DNA from: CAZEVY01 sp964515555 | GTDB lineage: Bacteria > Acidobacteriota > Terriglobia > Bryobacterales > Bryobacteraceae | NCBI GenBank assembly: GCA_964515555.1 | Contig: CAZEVY010000016.1 | Coordinates: 16,645 to 80,644, forward strand | DNA: 64,000 bases | Direction of reading: 5' to 3' | In this document: one piece after another, positions 36,865 through 45,695 of the stretch | How positions within the stretch are numbered: position 1 is the first letter of the stretch | How the letters are laid out: every line of letters begins with the position of its first letter | Made by a program: the position numbers and the translations under genes | Notes under the pieces: model-generated | Told to the model about the DNA's origin: nothing | Databases searched by the model: none | The model's input: only the letters and a program-made list of their open reading frames with translations

Positions 36865-37051
36865 CGGTCGAAGGCTCGAAGTCCGCGTAACGACTGCCGC
36901 GCGCCGCGACATCGTAGCGCTGCTGAGGCTCAGCCGCGAGAGATTCGGCGACGCTGCTGCGACGCGTTACGAGACGCTCATCGAGCAGGGGCTGATCGAC
37001 ATCGCCGACGACCCGGATCGTCCGGGTTTGAAGGCCCGCCCGGAAGAATAG
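36857..37051 (+). CDS. Short ParE/RelE-type toxin, probably C-terminally truncated
   Basis: 64 residues from GTG 36857. LEVRVTTAARRDIVALLRLSRERFGDAAATRYETLIEQGL is the ParE/RelE core, and the next stretch (DDPDRPGLKARPEE) corresponds to the point where full-length toxins continue with an Arg-Pro-Glu-Leu segment and a final strand. The stop at 37051 therefore removes about 30 residues compared with typical 95-residue ParE proteins, including C-terminal strands and the last basic residues. A frame shift near the end or a natural short form are both possible. The antitoxin appears intact. Confidence 0.7.
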   Translation: MPDGRRLEVRVTTAARRDIVALLRLSRERFGDAAATRYETLIEQGLIDIADDPDRPGLKARPEE

Positions 37052-37087
37052 CAGTATCCGGAGCCTCTCAACTGACCGCAAACAGAT

Positions 37088-39121
37088 CTACGGCAGCCCG
37101 AACGCAATAACATTCGGACCCGACGCCACCGCCACGAACTGCCGCCCGCCCGCCAAATACGTCATCGGCGACGCCTTCCACGTCTCATTCGTGTGGAAGT
37201 GCCACAGCGGTTTCCCCGACCTCGCGTCCAGCGCCGCGAACGCCCCGCTGTCGTCGCCATAGAACAGCACCCCGCCCGCCGTTGACAGCACGCCGCCCCA
37301 GGCCGACGCGGGGCCCACCTGCGCGGACTCCCAGACCGTCGCGCCCGTCTGCGGGTCGATCGCCCGCACGAACTTCTGCCCGCGATCGCCGGTGCCGCGC
37401 GTCGAGCCGCCGTAGAACGACCGTCCCGCCTGCCACGTCTCGGGCCGCTTCGTGTAGACCGTGCATTTCTCCAGCGCGATCAGGTAGAACAGCCTCGTCG
37501 CCGGGTTGTACGCCGACGACATCCAGTTGGTCGCGCCCTCCACCGCCGGGCAGGCGCGCGTGCCCTCGGCCGTCGGATTCGCCGACGCGAGACGCCGCGG
37601 CCGGCCGTCTTTACCGATCTCCGTCGCCCAGGTGAGATTCTTCACGAACGGCTTCGCCAGCAGCAATTCCCCGGTAATTCGGTCCAGCACGTAGAAGAAT
37701 CCATTCCGATTTCCCTGTAATAGCAGTTTGCGGGGGCGGCCGCCGAACGCCGCGTCGATCAGCACCAGCGGCTGTACCGCGTCCCAGTCGTGCAGGTCGT
37801 GCGGCGTGAACTGGTAGTGCCACAGGAGCTTGCCGGTCGACGGCTGAAGCGCGATCACCGAGTCGGAGTAGAGATTGTCGCCCTGCCGCTCGTCGCCGTT
37901 GTAGTCGGGACAGGGGTTGCCCGTCGGCCAATACACGATGTCCGCCTCCGGGTCGTACGACCCGGTCAGCCACGTCGCCGCGCAGCCATTGGGGAGCACG
38001 CTCCCGCGCCACGTCTCCGACCCCGGCTCGCCTGGCAGCGGCACGGTCCAGAATCGCCACACGGGTTCGCCGGTCGCGGCCTTGTAGGCGGCCAGGAATC
38101 CCCGCGCGCCTTCGTCGCCGCCCGAGTGGCCCGAGATCACCAGGTCCTTGACGACCAGCGGCGCGCCCGTCGCGCCATAGTTCTTGCGATAGTCCGCCAT
38201 CTCGACGTCCCAGACCAGGCGTCCCGTGCGCCGGTCGAGCGCGATCAGATGCGCGTGATCGGTCACCATGAACAGCAGGTCGCCCGAGATGGCCACGCCG
38301 CGATTGATGCCGCTGCCCGCGTCGCCCACCACTCCGTTCGTCCGCGGCCGCTGCCAGGTCCAGATCTGGCGGCCCGTCGCCGCGTCCAGCGCTACCGCTT
38401 CGTTGCCCGCGGTGACGTACATAACGCCGCCCACGACCACCGGCGTCACTTCGAGCCGGCGCGAGTTGCGCATCGGGAACACCCACTTCGGCGCGAGCCG
38501 CGACACATTCGCCGCGGTGATCTCGGCGTGCGGGCTGTGCCGATTGGCGCGCGGGTCGCCGTGATAGCCCGGCCAGTCGCCCGCTGCGAATGGCCGCGGC
38601 GCGGCGCTGGCGGGAAGCACCGGGACGCCCGCGCGACCCTCGTCCGTGCGCGAGACGACATCGGCGTGCCGCAGCGCGATCAGCGCGCCGTCGTCGCCGA
38701 GCACCTGGAGGTCGTAGTTGCTCTCGTTGCGGACCAGGCCGCGCAGTTCGCGCCCGTCGCGCAGCTTCAGCGCGACGCGCGGGAAGTCGGCGGGACGCCC
38801 GCCCCGGCCTGCGGCGGCGCGGTCGGCGGCGGCGATCAGAGTGCGCACGTGGGCCACGACCTGGCCGAGCTGATCGGGCGGCAGCGCGATCGGCGGCATG
38901 CCGGCGTTGGGGACGCCCTTGAGAATCACCTCGCGCAGCGCCGTCTCGTCGCGCGCGCGCGGCCGCGCTGCGGAGACGATCTCGGGTCCGCGCTCGCCGC
39001 CCCGCCCGTCGGCGCTGTGGCAGGAGGCGCACAACGAGTCGTATAGCTTCCGGCCGGCGTCGGCGGCGGGCTGCGCCAGGGCGGCGGCAACGGTGAGTAA
39101 CAGGACGGCCAAGCGCTTCAT
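37088..39121 (-). CDS. PQQ-type quinoprotein dehydrogenase with N-terminal cytochrome c domain
   Basis: 677 residues. After a signal peptide (about 1-16), a cytochrome c motif CASCH (about 31-35) with a distal Met-containing loop (NAGMPPIALP) forms a class I heme domain to about residue 100. It is linked to an eight-bladed PQQ-like propeller with tryptophan docking motifs (WPGYHGDPRANRHSPHAEI, VVGGVMYVTAGNEAVALDAATGRQIW). A periplasmic alcohol, aldose or similar oxidation is likely. The order cytochrome then propeller is reversed from classic quinohemoprotein alcohol dehydrogenases. Divergent from the amidohydrolase at 39191. Confidence 0.88.
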   Translation of the reverse strand: MKRLAVLLLTVAAALAQPAADAGRKLYDSLCASCHSADGRGGERGPEIVSAARPRARDETALREVILKGVPNAGMPPIALPPDQLGQVVAHVRTLIAAADRAAAGRGGRPADFPRVALKLRDGRELRGLVRNESNYDLQVLGDDGALIALRHADVVSRTDEGRAGVPVLPASAAPRPFAAGDWPGYHGDPRANRHSPHAEITAANVSRLAPKWVFPMRNSRRLEVTPVVVGGVMYVTAGNEAVALDAATGRQIWTWQRPRTNGVVGDAGSGINRGVAISGDLLFMVTDHAHLIALDRRTGRLVWDVEMADYRKNYGATGAPLVVKDLVISGHSGGDEGARGFLAAYKAATGEPVWRFWTVPLPGEPGSETWRGSVLPNGCAATWLTGSYDPEADIVYWPTGNPCPDYNGDERQGDNLYSDSVIALQPSTGKLLWHYQFTPHDLHDWDAVQPLVLIDAAFGGRPRKLLLQGNRNGFFYVLDRITGELLLAKPFVKNLTWATEIGKDGRPRRLASANPTAEGTRACPAVEGATNWMSSAYNPATRLFYLIALEKCTVYTKRPETWQAGRSFYGGSTRGTGDRGQKFVRAIDPQTGATVWESAQVGPASAWGGVLSTAGGVLFYGDDSGAFAALDARSGKPLWHFHTNETWKASPMTYLAGGRQFVAVASGPNVIAFGLP

Positions 39122-39190
39122 TGGGGGCAGTATGCCACACGCGATGCAGGCCCGAGGCCGCCTGCCGCCGATCCGGTACATTCATAGGGA

Positions 39191-40192
39191 ATGCACATCG
39201 TCGACTTTCATAACCACTTCTACCCGCCCGCCTACCTCGACGAGCTGCGCGCCGGGCGCAGCGCCGTCCAGGTGACCGTCGACGCCCAGGGCAACCCGCG
39301 CCTGCACTATCCGGGCGACTACAACATCGCCGTTCCCGCCCAGCGCGACCTGGCCGTGCGCGAGAGCATAATCGCCGGCCTTGGCATCGACACACAGGTC
39401 CTCACTCTGACCACGCCGGGCACCCACGTCGAGACCCCGGAGACCGCCGCGCGACTGGCCGCCATCGTCAACGACGCCTTCGCCGAGGCCGCGCGATCGA
39501 GCCGCGGGCGCTTCACGGCGCTCGCCACGCTGCCCCTCAACGACCCGCCCGCATCGGTGCGGGAACTGGAGCGCGCCGTGCGCCACCTCGGCCTGCGCGG
39601 AGCGATGTTGTTCAGCAACGTCAACGGCGTCGCGCTGAGCGACGAGCGGTTCTTCCCGCTCTACGAACTGGCCAACGACGTGGACGCGGTCTTCATGATT
39701 CACCCCGCCCATCCCGTCGGCGTCGAAGCGATGACGGACTACTGGCTGATGCCGCTGGTCGGATTCCCGATGGACACCACGCTGGCGGCGGCCAAGCTCG
39801 TCTTCAGCGGCGTCGCCGCGCGATACCCGCGCATCCGCTGGGTGCTGGGACATCTCGGCGGCGCGATCCCCTATCTCGCCGAGCGGCTCGACCGCGGCTT
39901 CCATGCATTCACGGAATGCCGCGCGCATATCGACCGTCCCCCGAGCGAGTACCTGAAGCGCTTCTACTACGACACCGTGAACTTCGACCCGCGCGCCATC
40001 GAGCTGGCGATCGGCTTCGCGGGCGCGAGTCAGATTCTCGCCGGCAGCGATTTTCCCCACCAGATCGGCAGCCCGCGGCGCATGATGGAGAGCATCGGCG
40101 GCCTGAACATCCCGGCCGCCGGCCGCGATGCCATTCTCGGCGGCAACGCAGCCGCGATTCTCAAGCAACCAAACACGGCGCGGATCGTCTAA
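39191..40192 (+). CDS. ACMSD-like amidohydrolase_2 (decarboxylase/hydrolase)
   Basis: 333 residues. HIVDFHNHFYPP holds the HxH metal motif. MIHPAHP, LGHLGGAIPYLAERLDRG and LAGSDFPHQIG supply the other metal ligands expected in the aminocarboxymuconate-semialdehyde decarboxylase / gamma-resorcylate decarboxylase group. There is no signal peptide, so it is cytoplasmic. TACATT ends 8 bases before the ATG. Substrate likely an aromatic or muconate-type acid; no pathway neighbours are visible. Confidence 0.87.
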   Translation: MHIVDFHNHFYPPAYLDELRAGRSAVQVTVDAQGNPRLHYPGDYNIAVPAQRDLAVRESIIAGLGIDTQVLTLTTPGTHVETPETAARLAAIVNDAFAEAARSSRGRFTALATLPLNDPPASVRELERAVRHLGLRGAMLFSNVNGVALSDERFFPLYELANDVDAVFMIHPAHPVGVEAMTDYWLMPLVGFPMDTTLAAAKLVFSGVAARYPRIRWVLGHLGGAIPYLAERLDRGFHAFTECRAHIDRPPSEYLKRFYYDTVNFDPRAIELAIGFAGASQILAGSDFPHQIGSPRRMMESIGGLNIPAAGRDAILGGNAAAILKQPNTARIV

Positions 40193-40231
40193 CCTGACAC
40201 TAAGAATCTCCAAGCCTAACTGGGAGGGCGC

Positions 40232-40696
40232 ATGAAGACCGCTACCTGCCTTGTCATCGCGGCGCTGGCGACCGCCGGCCTTGCCGTTGCCAGCGACCGG
40301 ATCGCCGTCTACGCGATCGTCGACAAAGTCGTCCTCGAGCCGGGCCCCGACGCTCCGGAGCGCGTCCAGGTGTGGGGCGTGTTCGCGTTGGCGGAAAAGG
40401 ACAGCCGGGGCGCCTACCAGGCACCGGTTCGTGGCTACATGTACTTCACCGTGACCGGCCTCGACCGGTCCGTTCAGCAGATGGCCCGGCGCGAATGGGC
40501 GGACTTCCAAAGCGTCGCCGGTCAGCGCAAGGTAATCGGCTTCGGTCCGCGGTATCGGGCGGACTGGCGCATCCGTCCCGCGGGCGAACGCCCGGAGAAG
40601 CCGGAGCAGTATCATACCGACGCCGGGCCTGCCATCGTCCGATCGAACACCGAATACTCTCCCGTCCGCGCCCTGCTGGACTTCAAGGACCGCTGA
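40232..40696 (+). CDS. Small exported protein of unknown function
   Basis: 154 residues. A clear signal peptide (MKTATCLVIAALATAGLAVAS) is followed by a beta-rich protein with AVYAIVDKVVLEPG, RVQVWGVFALAEKDSRGAYQAPVRGYMYF and a conserved-looking RADWRIRPAGERPEKPEQYHT. It has no membrane segment and no recognised motif. It lies 15 bases before the desaturase gene, so is probably first in the operon, and would act in the periplasm. The name and function are unknown. Confidence 0.7.
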   Translation: MKTATCLVIAALATAGLAVASDRIAVYAIVDKVVLEPGPDAPERVQVWGVFALAEKDSRGAYQAPVRGYMYFTVTGLDRSVQQMARREWADFQSVAGQRKVIGFGPRYRADWRIRPAGERPEKPEQYHTDAGPAIVRSNTEYSPVRALLDFKDR

Positions 40697-40711
40697 GCGC
40701 GGGGAGCAGTG

Positions 40712-41806
40712 ATGGCCTCCGTCTCCCTGCCATTGGAATCCGGACTCGCGCGCCGGTGGGACGCGGCCATGGTCGCGCTGGCGGGGTTGCACGCCGTTTT
40801 GGTGATCGCGCTACCGGTCGCGCCCCTGATCGCGGTGGGACTGTGGTGGAACTCCAATACGATCTCGCATAACTTCATCCATCGATCGTTCTTCCATTCG
40901 CCGGCGATGGATCGCGTTTTCTCCCTGTTCCTCAGTCTGCTTCTCGGGATTCCGCAATCGATCTGGAAACAGCGGCACCTGGCGCATCACGCAGGCGTCC
41001 CCTGGCGGCTGACCGTGCGGCCGCAAGTTGCCGTCGAGACGATTCTCGTAATCGGCCTGTGGTCGATGCTCGCGGTCGCCGCTCCCGCGTTCTTCGCGAC
41101 CGCGTATTTGCCGGGTTACCTCGCGGGACTTGCGCTCTGCTGGCTGCACGGCTACTACGAGCATGCGCGCGGCGCCACCAGCCACTACGGCCGGCTCTAC
41201 AATCTTCTGCTCTTCAATGACGGCTACCACGTCGAACATCACGGCGATCCAGCCGCGCACTGGACCACTCTCCCGCTCCACTACGCCGTGTTGGCGGAGA
41301 AGAGCGGCTGGCCGGCGCCCATGCGATGGCTCGAAGTTTTCAGCCTGGAAGGACTCGAGCGGCTGATGCTGCGCTCCGGCGCGCTCCGCGGGTTCGTCGT
41401 CGACAGGCACCGCCGCGCCATTGCGCCCCTGCTGGCCGACATGCCGCCGATTCGAAGCGCCGCCATCGTCGGCGGCGGATTGTACCCGCGCACCGCGCTG
41501 CTCCTCCGCGAGCTGGCGCCCGGCGCGCGAATCACGATCGTCGACTCCAGCGCGGCGAACCTCGCCATCGCGCGGCGACTGTTCGGCCCCGGCGCGCGCT
41601 ATGTGCACGCCCGCTACCGGCGCGACGAGCATCGCGGGTTCGACCTGCTGGTGTTTCCTCTGGCCTATGACGGCGATCGGGAGGCGATCTACACCGCACC
41701 GCCCGCGCCCGCCGTGCTGGTACACGACTGGATCTGGCGGCCTCGCGGTCAAAGCCGCATCGTCTCCCTCCTGTTGGTCAAGCGACTGAACCTGATGGCC
41801 GGATGA
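40712..41806 (+). CDS. Fatty-acid-desaturase-like membrane enzyme fused to a C-terminal Rossmann (methyltransferase-like) domain
   Basis: 364 residues. Four membrane segments (about 18-48, 68-82, 104-130, 132-147) contain the desaturase histidine boxes: H53-H57 with H62, H89/H92/H93 (HLAHH), H146/H151 and H173/H176/H177 (HVEHH). They are suited to a di-iron centre. After residue 245 a separate domain begins with IVGGGLYPR (glycine loop 254-256) and ITIVDSS (Asp 278), a Rossmann fold of the SAM-methyltransferase/nicotianamine-synthase kind. Neither domain truncates the other. Overlaps the sulfatase gene by 4 bases (ATGA). Confidence 0.8.
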   Translation: MASVSLPLESGLARRWDAAMVALAGLHAVLVIALPVAPLIAVGLWWNSNTISHNFIHRSFFHSPAMDRVFSLFLSLLLGIPQSIWKQRHLAHHAGVPWRLTVRPQVAVETILVIGLWSMLAVAAPAFFATAYLPGYLAGLALCWLHGYYEHARGATSHYGRLYNLLLFNDGYHVEHHGDPAAHWTTLPLHYAVLAEKSGWPAPMRWLEVFSLEGLERLMLRSGALRGFVVDRHRRAIAPLLADMPPIRSAAIVGGGLYPRTALLLRELAPGARITIVDSSAANLAIARRLFGPGARYVHARYRRDEHRGFDLLVFPLAYDGDREAIYTAPPAPAVLVHDWIWRPRGQSRIVSLLLVKRLNLMAG

Positions 41807-43530
41807 GAGCCGCCAGTCTTCTCGGCGTCTTCCTCATCGTGAAGGCGATCGCCGTCGAATGGCGCGATCTTCCCGCATCCCCGTGGTTGCCGATCGCCAT
41901 CGTCTGGCAGGACCTCCTGGTCGCCTGCCTGTTTCTGGCCGTCGAGCGGATCGCTCCCACCCGCTGGACCTGGGCGATTTACGCCCTGATGCTGATCGTC
42001 GCGGCCCTGAACGTTCCGGTCATGCGCGTGGTCGCGACGCCGGTCACCTGGCCGATGCTGCGCGGCGCCCGGCCGGCCCTCGCCGATTCGCTGCTGCACT
42101 ACGCGACCTGGGGCAACGCGGTCGCCGTCGCGATCGTGGCGGCGGCAGGCCTCGTGCTGCCATTGGCGACGCGCCGGCTGAAGCCTCGCGCCATCTCATG
42201 GATTGCGGTCGCGTGTCTGCCGGTCGTCGTCCTGGGGCCGGCGGCGACGGCCCGCGTCGACACCCTGGGAACGCATCGAAACCCCGTGGCGGCGCTGGTT
42301 CGCAGCGCGCTGCCCCGAGTCGGCGCACGGGCAGGCGACGAAGACTGGCGCAGGTCGCCATTCGCCGGCGCCGCCCGGGAAGACCTCTCGCGGTTTCGAG
42401 GGATCGCCGCCGGACGTCATGTCGTGCTGGTCAGTCTGGAGTCGACCGCGGCGCAGTACCTCGCGCCCTGGGGAGATCGCGAGGACCGCATGCCGAACCT
42501 CTCGCGAATCGCGCGCCAGGCGATCGTGTTCGAGAACGCCTACGCGGTCTACCCGGAGAGCATCAAGGGACTCTTCTCCGTGCTCTGCTCTCTCTATCCG
42601 GCGTTCGACACCCAGCCGGACCAACTGGCGCGCGCGCCGTGCGACTCGCTGGCGACGGTGGCCGCCCGCGCGGGATATCGGACGGCGATGTTCCACTCCG
42701 GGCGCTTCGGTTACCTGGGAATGAACGCGATCATCCGGGGCCGTGGATTTGGACAGCTCCTCGACGCCGGCGATATCGGCGGAAATCACAACTCCAGCTT
42801 CGGCGTCGACGAGCCCTCGACGATCGCCCGAATGCTCCAGTGGATCGACGAGACGCCGCCGGGCCGACGATTCTTCGTTGCCTACCTGCCCGTCGCCGGG
42901 CACCATCCTTATGAGACTCCCGAACGCGGGCCGTATCCCGATCGCGACGAATTCGGCCGCTATTCGAACGCCCTTCGCTACGGCGACGACTCCCTCGGCG
43001 CCCTGGCTCGCGGTCTCCGCGAACGTGGCCTGGAGGACAAGACGCTATGGATTGTCTTCGGGGATCATGGAGAGGCCTTCGGACAGCATCCGGGAAACTT
43101 CGGTCACACCTTCTTCCTGCACGACGAGAACGTCCGCGTGCCGATGCTGGTAGCCGCGCCGGGGAGGATCGCCGCACAGGTGCGCGTCTCGCGATCCGTA
43201 AGCCTCGTGGATCTCGCGCCGACGGTCCTCGACGTGCTTGGCATTCCAGCGCCGTCGAGTTACACGGGAGCGTCGATGCTCGAACCGGATCCGCGCATGG
43301 CGCTGTTCTTCACCGACTACTCACTCGGTTTCTGGGGACTTCGCGACCAGCGCTGGAAGTTCCTCCACGAAATCGAGTCCGGCCGTTCCCAGCTCTTCGA
43401 CCTGGCGGCCGACCCCGGTGAACACCGCGATATCGCGGATCGTCATCCCCGTCGCGTGGAATGGTATCGCGCCCATTTGCAGCGCTGGGGGGCCGCGCAG
43501 CGGGAGTTTATTCTCAGGCCTCGGCCGTAG
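41803..43530 (+). CDS. Membrane-anchored sulfatase/phosphotransferase-family protein
   Basis: 575 residues. Four N-terminal hydrophobic segments (to about 155) precede an alkaline-phosphatase-superfamily domain (about 205-540). Metal ligands are visible in VVLVSLES (E213) and GDHGEAFGQH. The nucleophile position is a Ser in the PESIKG stretch (S253), where LtaS/PEtN-transferase-like enzymes use Thr and sulfatases a modified Cys. C-terminal LFDLAADPGEHRDIADRHP is the typical sulfatase tail. Likely transfers or hydrolyses a phosphate/sulfate group on an envelope lipid or glycan, with the fused desaturase as operon partner. Confidence 0.85.
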   Translation: MRAASLLGVFLIVKAIAVEWRDLPASPWLPIAIVWQDLLVACLFLAVERIAPTRWTWAIYALMLIVAALNVPVMRVVATPVTWPMLRGARPALADSLLHYATWGNAVAVAIVAAAGLVLPLATRRLKPRAISWIAVACLPVVVLGPAATARVDTLGTHRNPVAALVRSALPRVGARAGDEDWRRSPFAGAAREDLSRFRGIAAGRHVVLVSLESTAAQYLAPWGDREDRMPNLSRIARQAIVFENAYAVYPESIKGLFSVLCSLYPAFDTQPDQLARAPCDSLATVAARAGYRTAMFHSGRFGYLGMNAIIRGRGFGQLLDAGDIGGNHNSSFGVDEPSTIARMLQWIDETPPGRRFFVAYLPVAGHHPYETPERGPYPDRDEFGRYSNALRYGDDSLGALARGLRERGLEDKTLWIVFGDHGEAFGQHPGNFGHTFFLHDENVRVPMLVAAPGRIAAQVRVSRSVSLVDLAPTVLDVLGIPAPSSYTGASMLEPDPRMALFFTDYSLGFWGLRDQRWKFLHEIESGRSQLFDLAADPGEHRDIADRHPRRVEWYRAHLQRWGAAQREFILRPRP

Positions 43531-44614
43531 CGCGTTCGCGACCCGCCCACAGCCACGCCCGCACATCGCGCCAGCGCCGCTTCAGGTGCACCAGCGCCAC
43601 CATCATCGCGATCACGGCGGCCGACGCCAGCGCCGTCTGGAAGATCGAGAGGTTGTCGCGCAGTATCCACAGCCAGCGCCCGTAGACCAGCTCGGTGTGC
43701 ACCCAGTAGACCAGCAGCGAGTGCGTGCCGAGCAGGCGCACCCAGCTCGACGCGCCGGCGGTATGCTCGGTCCACAGGTAGGCGAAGGCCACCAGCAGCA
43801 GGATCACGCCCAGCTTGATGAACACCAGCGCCGGCGAGTTCAGCCAGAACTCGGACTTCGCGTAGAGCGAGAGCGGCAGATCGCCGAAGTACTTTCCGCC
43901 GAAGATCATCCCGAAGCCGGCCAGCGCCGCCCACTGCATCATCCGGTTGCGGTCGCCGCCGCGCGCCACCCGCAGGACGCTTCCGGCGCTCACGCCGAAG
44001 GCGACGAACGCTGCCCACGGGAAGAACGAGAAGAAGAAGTAGTCGGGGACGACGTAGTTGCGCAGGAACGGATGCAGGGCGCTCCAGTCCATCGTCGAGA
44101 TGACCGGCGACGCCGCCGCGATTCCCAACCCCAGAACGCCGCACAACCGCACGCGCTCCATCGTGGTGAACACCGCCATCGGGGCCATCACCGCAATCGC
44201 AAGCGCCATCGTGTTCAGGATGTCGACCCGGAACAGGTCCGTCCACGGACTCGTCGGCAGCCCGAACACCCAAAGCTGGAATCGGAACGCGAACGCCAGC
44301 GCCAGCAGATACCCGGCGCGTCTCCATGCTCCTACCACGCGGCGCCACGGCGCCTCGCCCTTGCGCCCGGAGGCGTCCATCAGGAAGCCCAGCGTCACGC
44401 CCGTAAGAAACAGGAAGATCGCCGGCGGCATTCCTCCGACGAACTGCGAGAGCACGTACGGTCCGCTCTCGCGCAGGTCCTTCGCCGTAAAGGAATGGAA
44501 GACGTGACCCTGAAGCATCACCACCGCGGCCAGGCCCCGCGACCAGTCGAGAAAGGCCAACCGCTCGGATCGGCGAGGCGCCTGGGTCGTTTTTTCTGTC
44601 GTGCCCGTGCTCAT
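43514..44614 (-). CDS. Multi-pass acyltransferase (HGSNAT/DUF1624-type)
   Basis: 366 residues. RLAFLDWSRGLAAVVMLQGHVFHSF at the first helix, with the conserved Arg-Gly and His, is the hallmark of the heparan-alpha-glucosaminide N-acetyltransferase/acyltransferase-3 superfamily. About ten membrane helices follow. Likely O- or N-acylates an envelope glycan using cytoplasmic acyl donors. The start (ATG 44614) overlaps the LolA-like gene stop by 4 bases (ATGA). The end overlaps the convergent sulfatase by 17 bases. Confidence 0.85.
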   Translation of the reverse strand: MSTGTTEKTTQAPRRSERLAFLDWSRGLAAVVMLQGHVFHSFTAKDLRESGPYVLSQFVGGMPPAIFLFLTGVTLGFLMDASGRKGEAPWRRVVGAWRRAGYLLALAFAFRFQLWVFGLPTSPWTDLFRVDILNTMALAIAVMAPMAVFTTMERVRLCGVLGLGIAAASPVISTMDWSALHPFLRNYVVPDYFFFSFFPWAAFVAFGVSAGSVLRVARGGDRNRMMQWAALAGFGMIFGGKYFGDLPLSLYAKSEFWLNSPALVFIKLGVILLLVAFAYLWTEHTAGASSWVRLLGTHSLLVYWVHTELVYGRWLWILRDNLSIFQTALASAAVIAMMVALVHLKRRWRDVRAWLWAGRERATAEA

Positions 44615-45297
44615 TTCATCGGATACTCGCGCTTGACGCCCGCCGGCAGTTTCAGCTTCACGCCCTCCGGCGTTACCGGCGCGTTGACTTTCAGGTCGAT
44701 GTACGACGCCAGCGTGTAGTTGCCCGATCTCTCGACGAACTTCTGCTGCACCGCCTGGCCGCCGGCCCCGACCCACAGCTCGGCATGCTTCAGCTTCTCA
44801 GCCAGTTCGCGCGAGCGCGGCGTCAGCTCGAGGTGCGCCGTCTTCTGGCCGTTCACCGTCTCTTCGCCTGCGACCTTCACGGTGAAGTTGCGCGTCAGGT
44901 CGCGGCCCGAGGTGCCGAAGCCGAGCATCAGGAATTGATCGACCAGGGAGCGATGTTTCCCCAGGTCGTATTCGTACACGGTGAGGATTTTCGGGTAGTA
45001 TTTCTCGGCCTTGCGGTCCGCGAAGGCGATGACGGTGGGGTCCTGCCCGCCAAACTCGATAATCATGCCCAGGCCCTTGGGGGTCTTCAGAACGCGTATC
45101 TCTCCGGTCTGCTCGCTGGTGTCGTTGATGATCGAGGTGTAGTTGACGTGGCGCAGCTTCGCCGTCAGGCTCTTGAAGGACGCCGCGGCGGAGTCCATGC
45201 TCGCCAGCACGGCGTCGAGCGCGGGCGCGGCGGGAGCGGGTAGGACGATCGCGGACAACAACAACGCGGTGATTCTCATGTCGGCGCCGGATTTCAC
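44611..45297 (-). CDS. LolA-like outer-membrane lipoprotein carrier
   Basis: 228 residues. A signal peptide ends near APALDAVLA. The fold (LASMDSAAASFKSLTAKLRHVNYTSI, GEIRVLKTPKGLGMIIEF, KYYPKILTVYEYDLGKHRSLVDQFLMLGFG) is that of a LolA/LolB half-barrel, although the sequence is divergent. GTG 45297 overlaps the stop of the upstream gene (GTGA), favouring this start; ATG 45279 is an alternative. It may shuttle a lipid or lipoprotein to the outer membrane in this acyltransferase operon. Confidence 0.75.
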   Translation of the reverse strand: MKSGADMRITALLLSAIVLPAPAAPALDAVLASMDSAAASFKSLTAKLRHVNYTSIINDTSEQTGEIRVLKTPKGLGMIIEFGGQDPTVIAFADRKAEKYYPKILTVYEYDLGKHRSLVDQFLMLGFGTSGRDLTRNFTVKVAGEETVNGQKTAHLELTPRSRELAEKLKHAELWVGAGGQAVQQKFVERSGNYTLASYIDLKVNAPVTPEGVKLKLPAGVKREYPMK

Positions 45298-45650
45298 TTC
45301 TGCGGATCGACGCGGGCGAACGCCATGTACCCCTTGATTTCTTTCTCGGTGTCGAAGATCGGCTCCAGGCTCACGAGCCGGTGCTTCTTGCCTTCCGATT
45401 GCGAGCGGATCAACTGCTGCGCGCGGTCGCGGCGGCCGCCCTCGGGCACGCCGTCGAGCAGATCCGATTCAATCCAGAAGACGTGCGCGCCGTGATCGGC
45501 CGGCAGCATGACCACGCTCTTGGCCTTAGGCTGATCGCGAAACAAGCCTCGAGGCGTGAGAAAAATGAAGGCCAGAATCAGGCCCACCATGACGTCGTAC
45601 TGCCAGGTGGCGCGTTTATGTTCCCAGAGGATGAATCCCTTGATTCCCAA
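45294..45650 (-). CDS. Small membrane-anchored protein of unknown function
   Basis: 118 residues from a TTG at 45650; no ATG or GTG lies in frame before the first helix, so the start is uncertain. One membrane helix (MVGLILAFIFLTP, about 22-34) is followed by a soluble part with SVVMLPADHGAHVFWIESDLLDGVPE and a KEIKGYMAFARVDPQK C-terminus. Not recognised. Its stop overlaps the LolA-like gene start, so it is the first gene of the envelope operon. Confidence 0.55.
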   Translation of the reverse strand: MGIKGFILWEHKRATWQYDVMVGLILAFIFLTPRGLFRDQPKAKSVVMLPADHGAHVFWIESDLLDGVPEGGRRDRAQQLIRSQSEGKKHRLVSLEPIFDTEKEIKGYMAFARVDPQK

Positions 45651-45695
45651 CAGTCTGCGAACGGCTTCGCCGCCGCCCCCAATATCGAGTTTACC

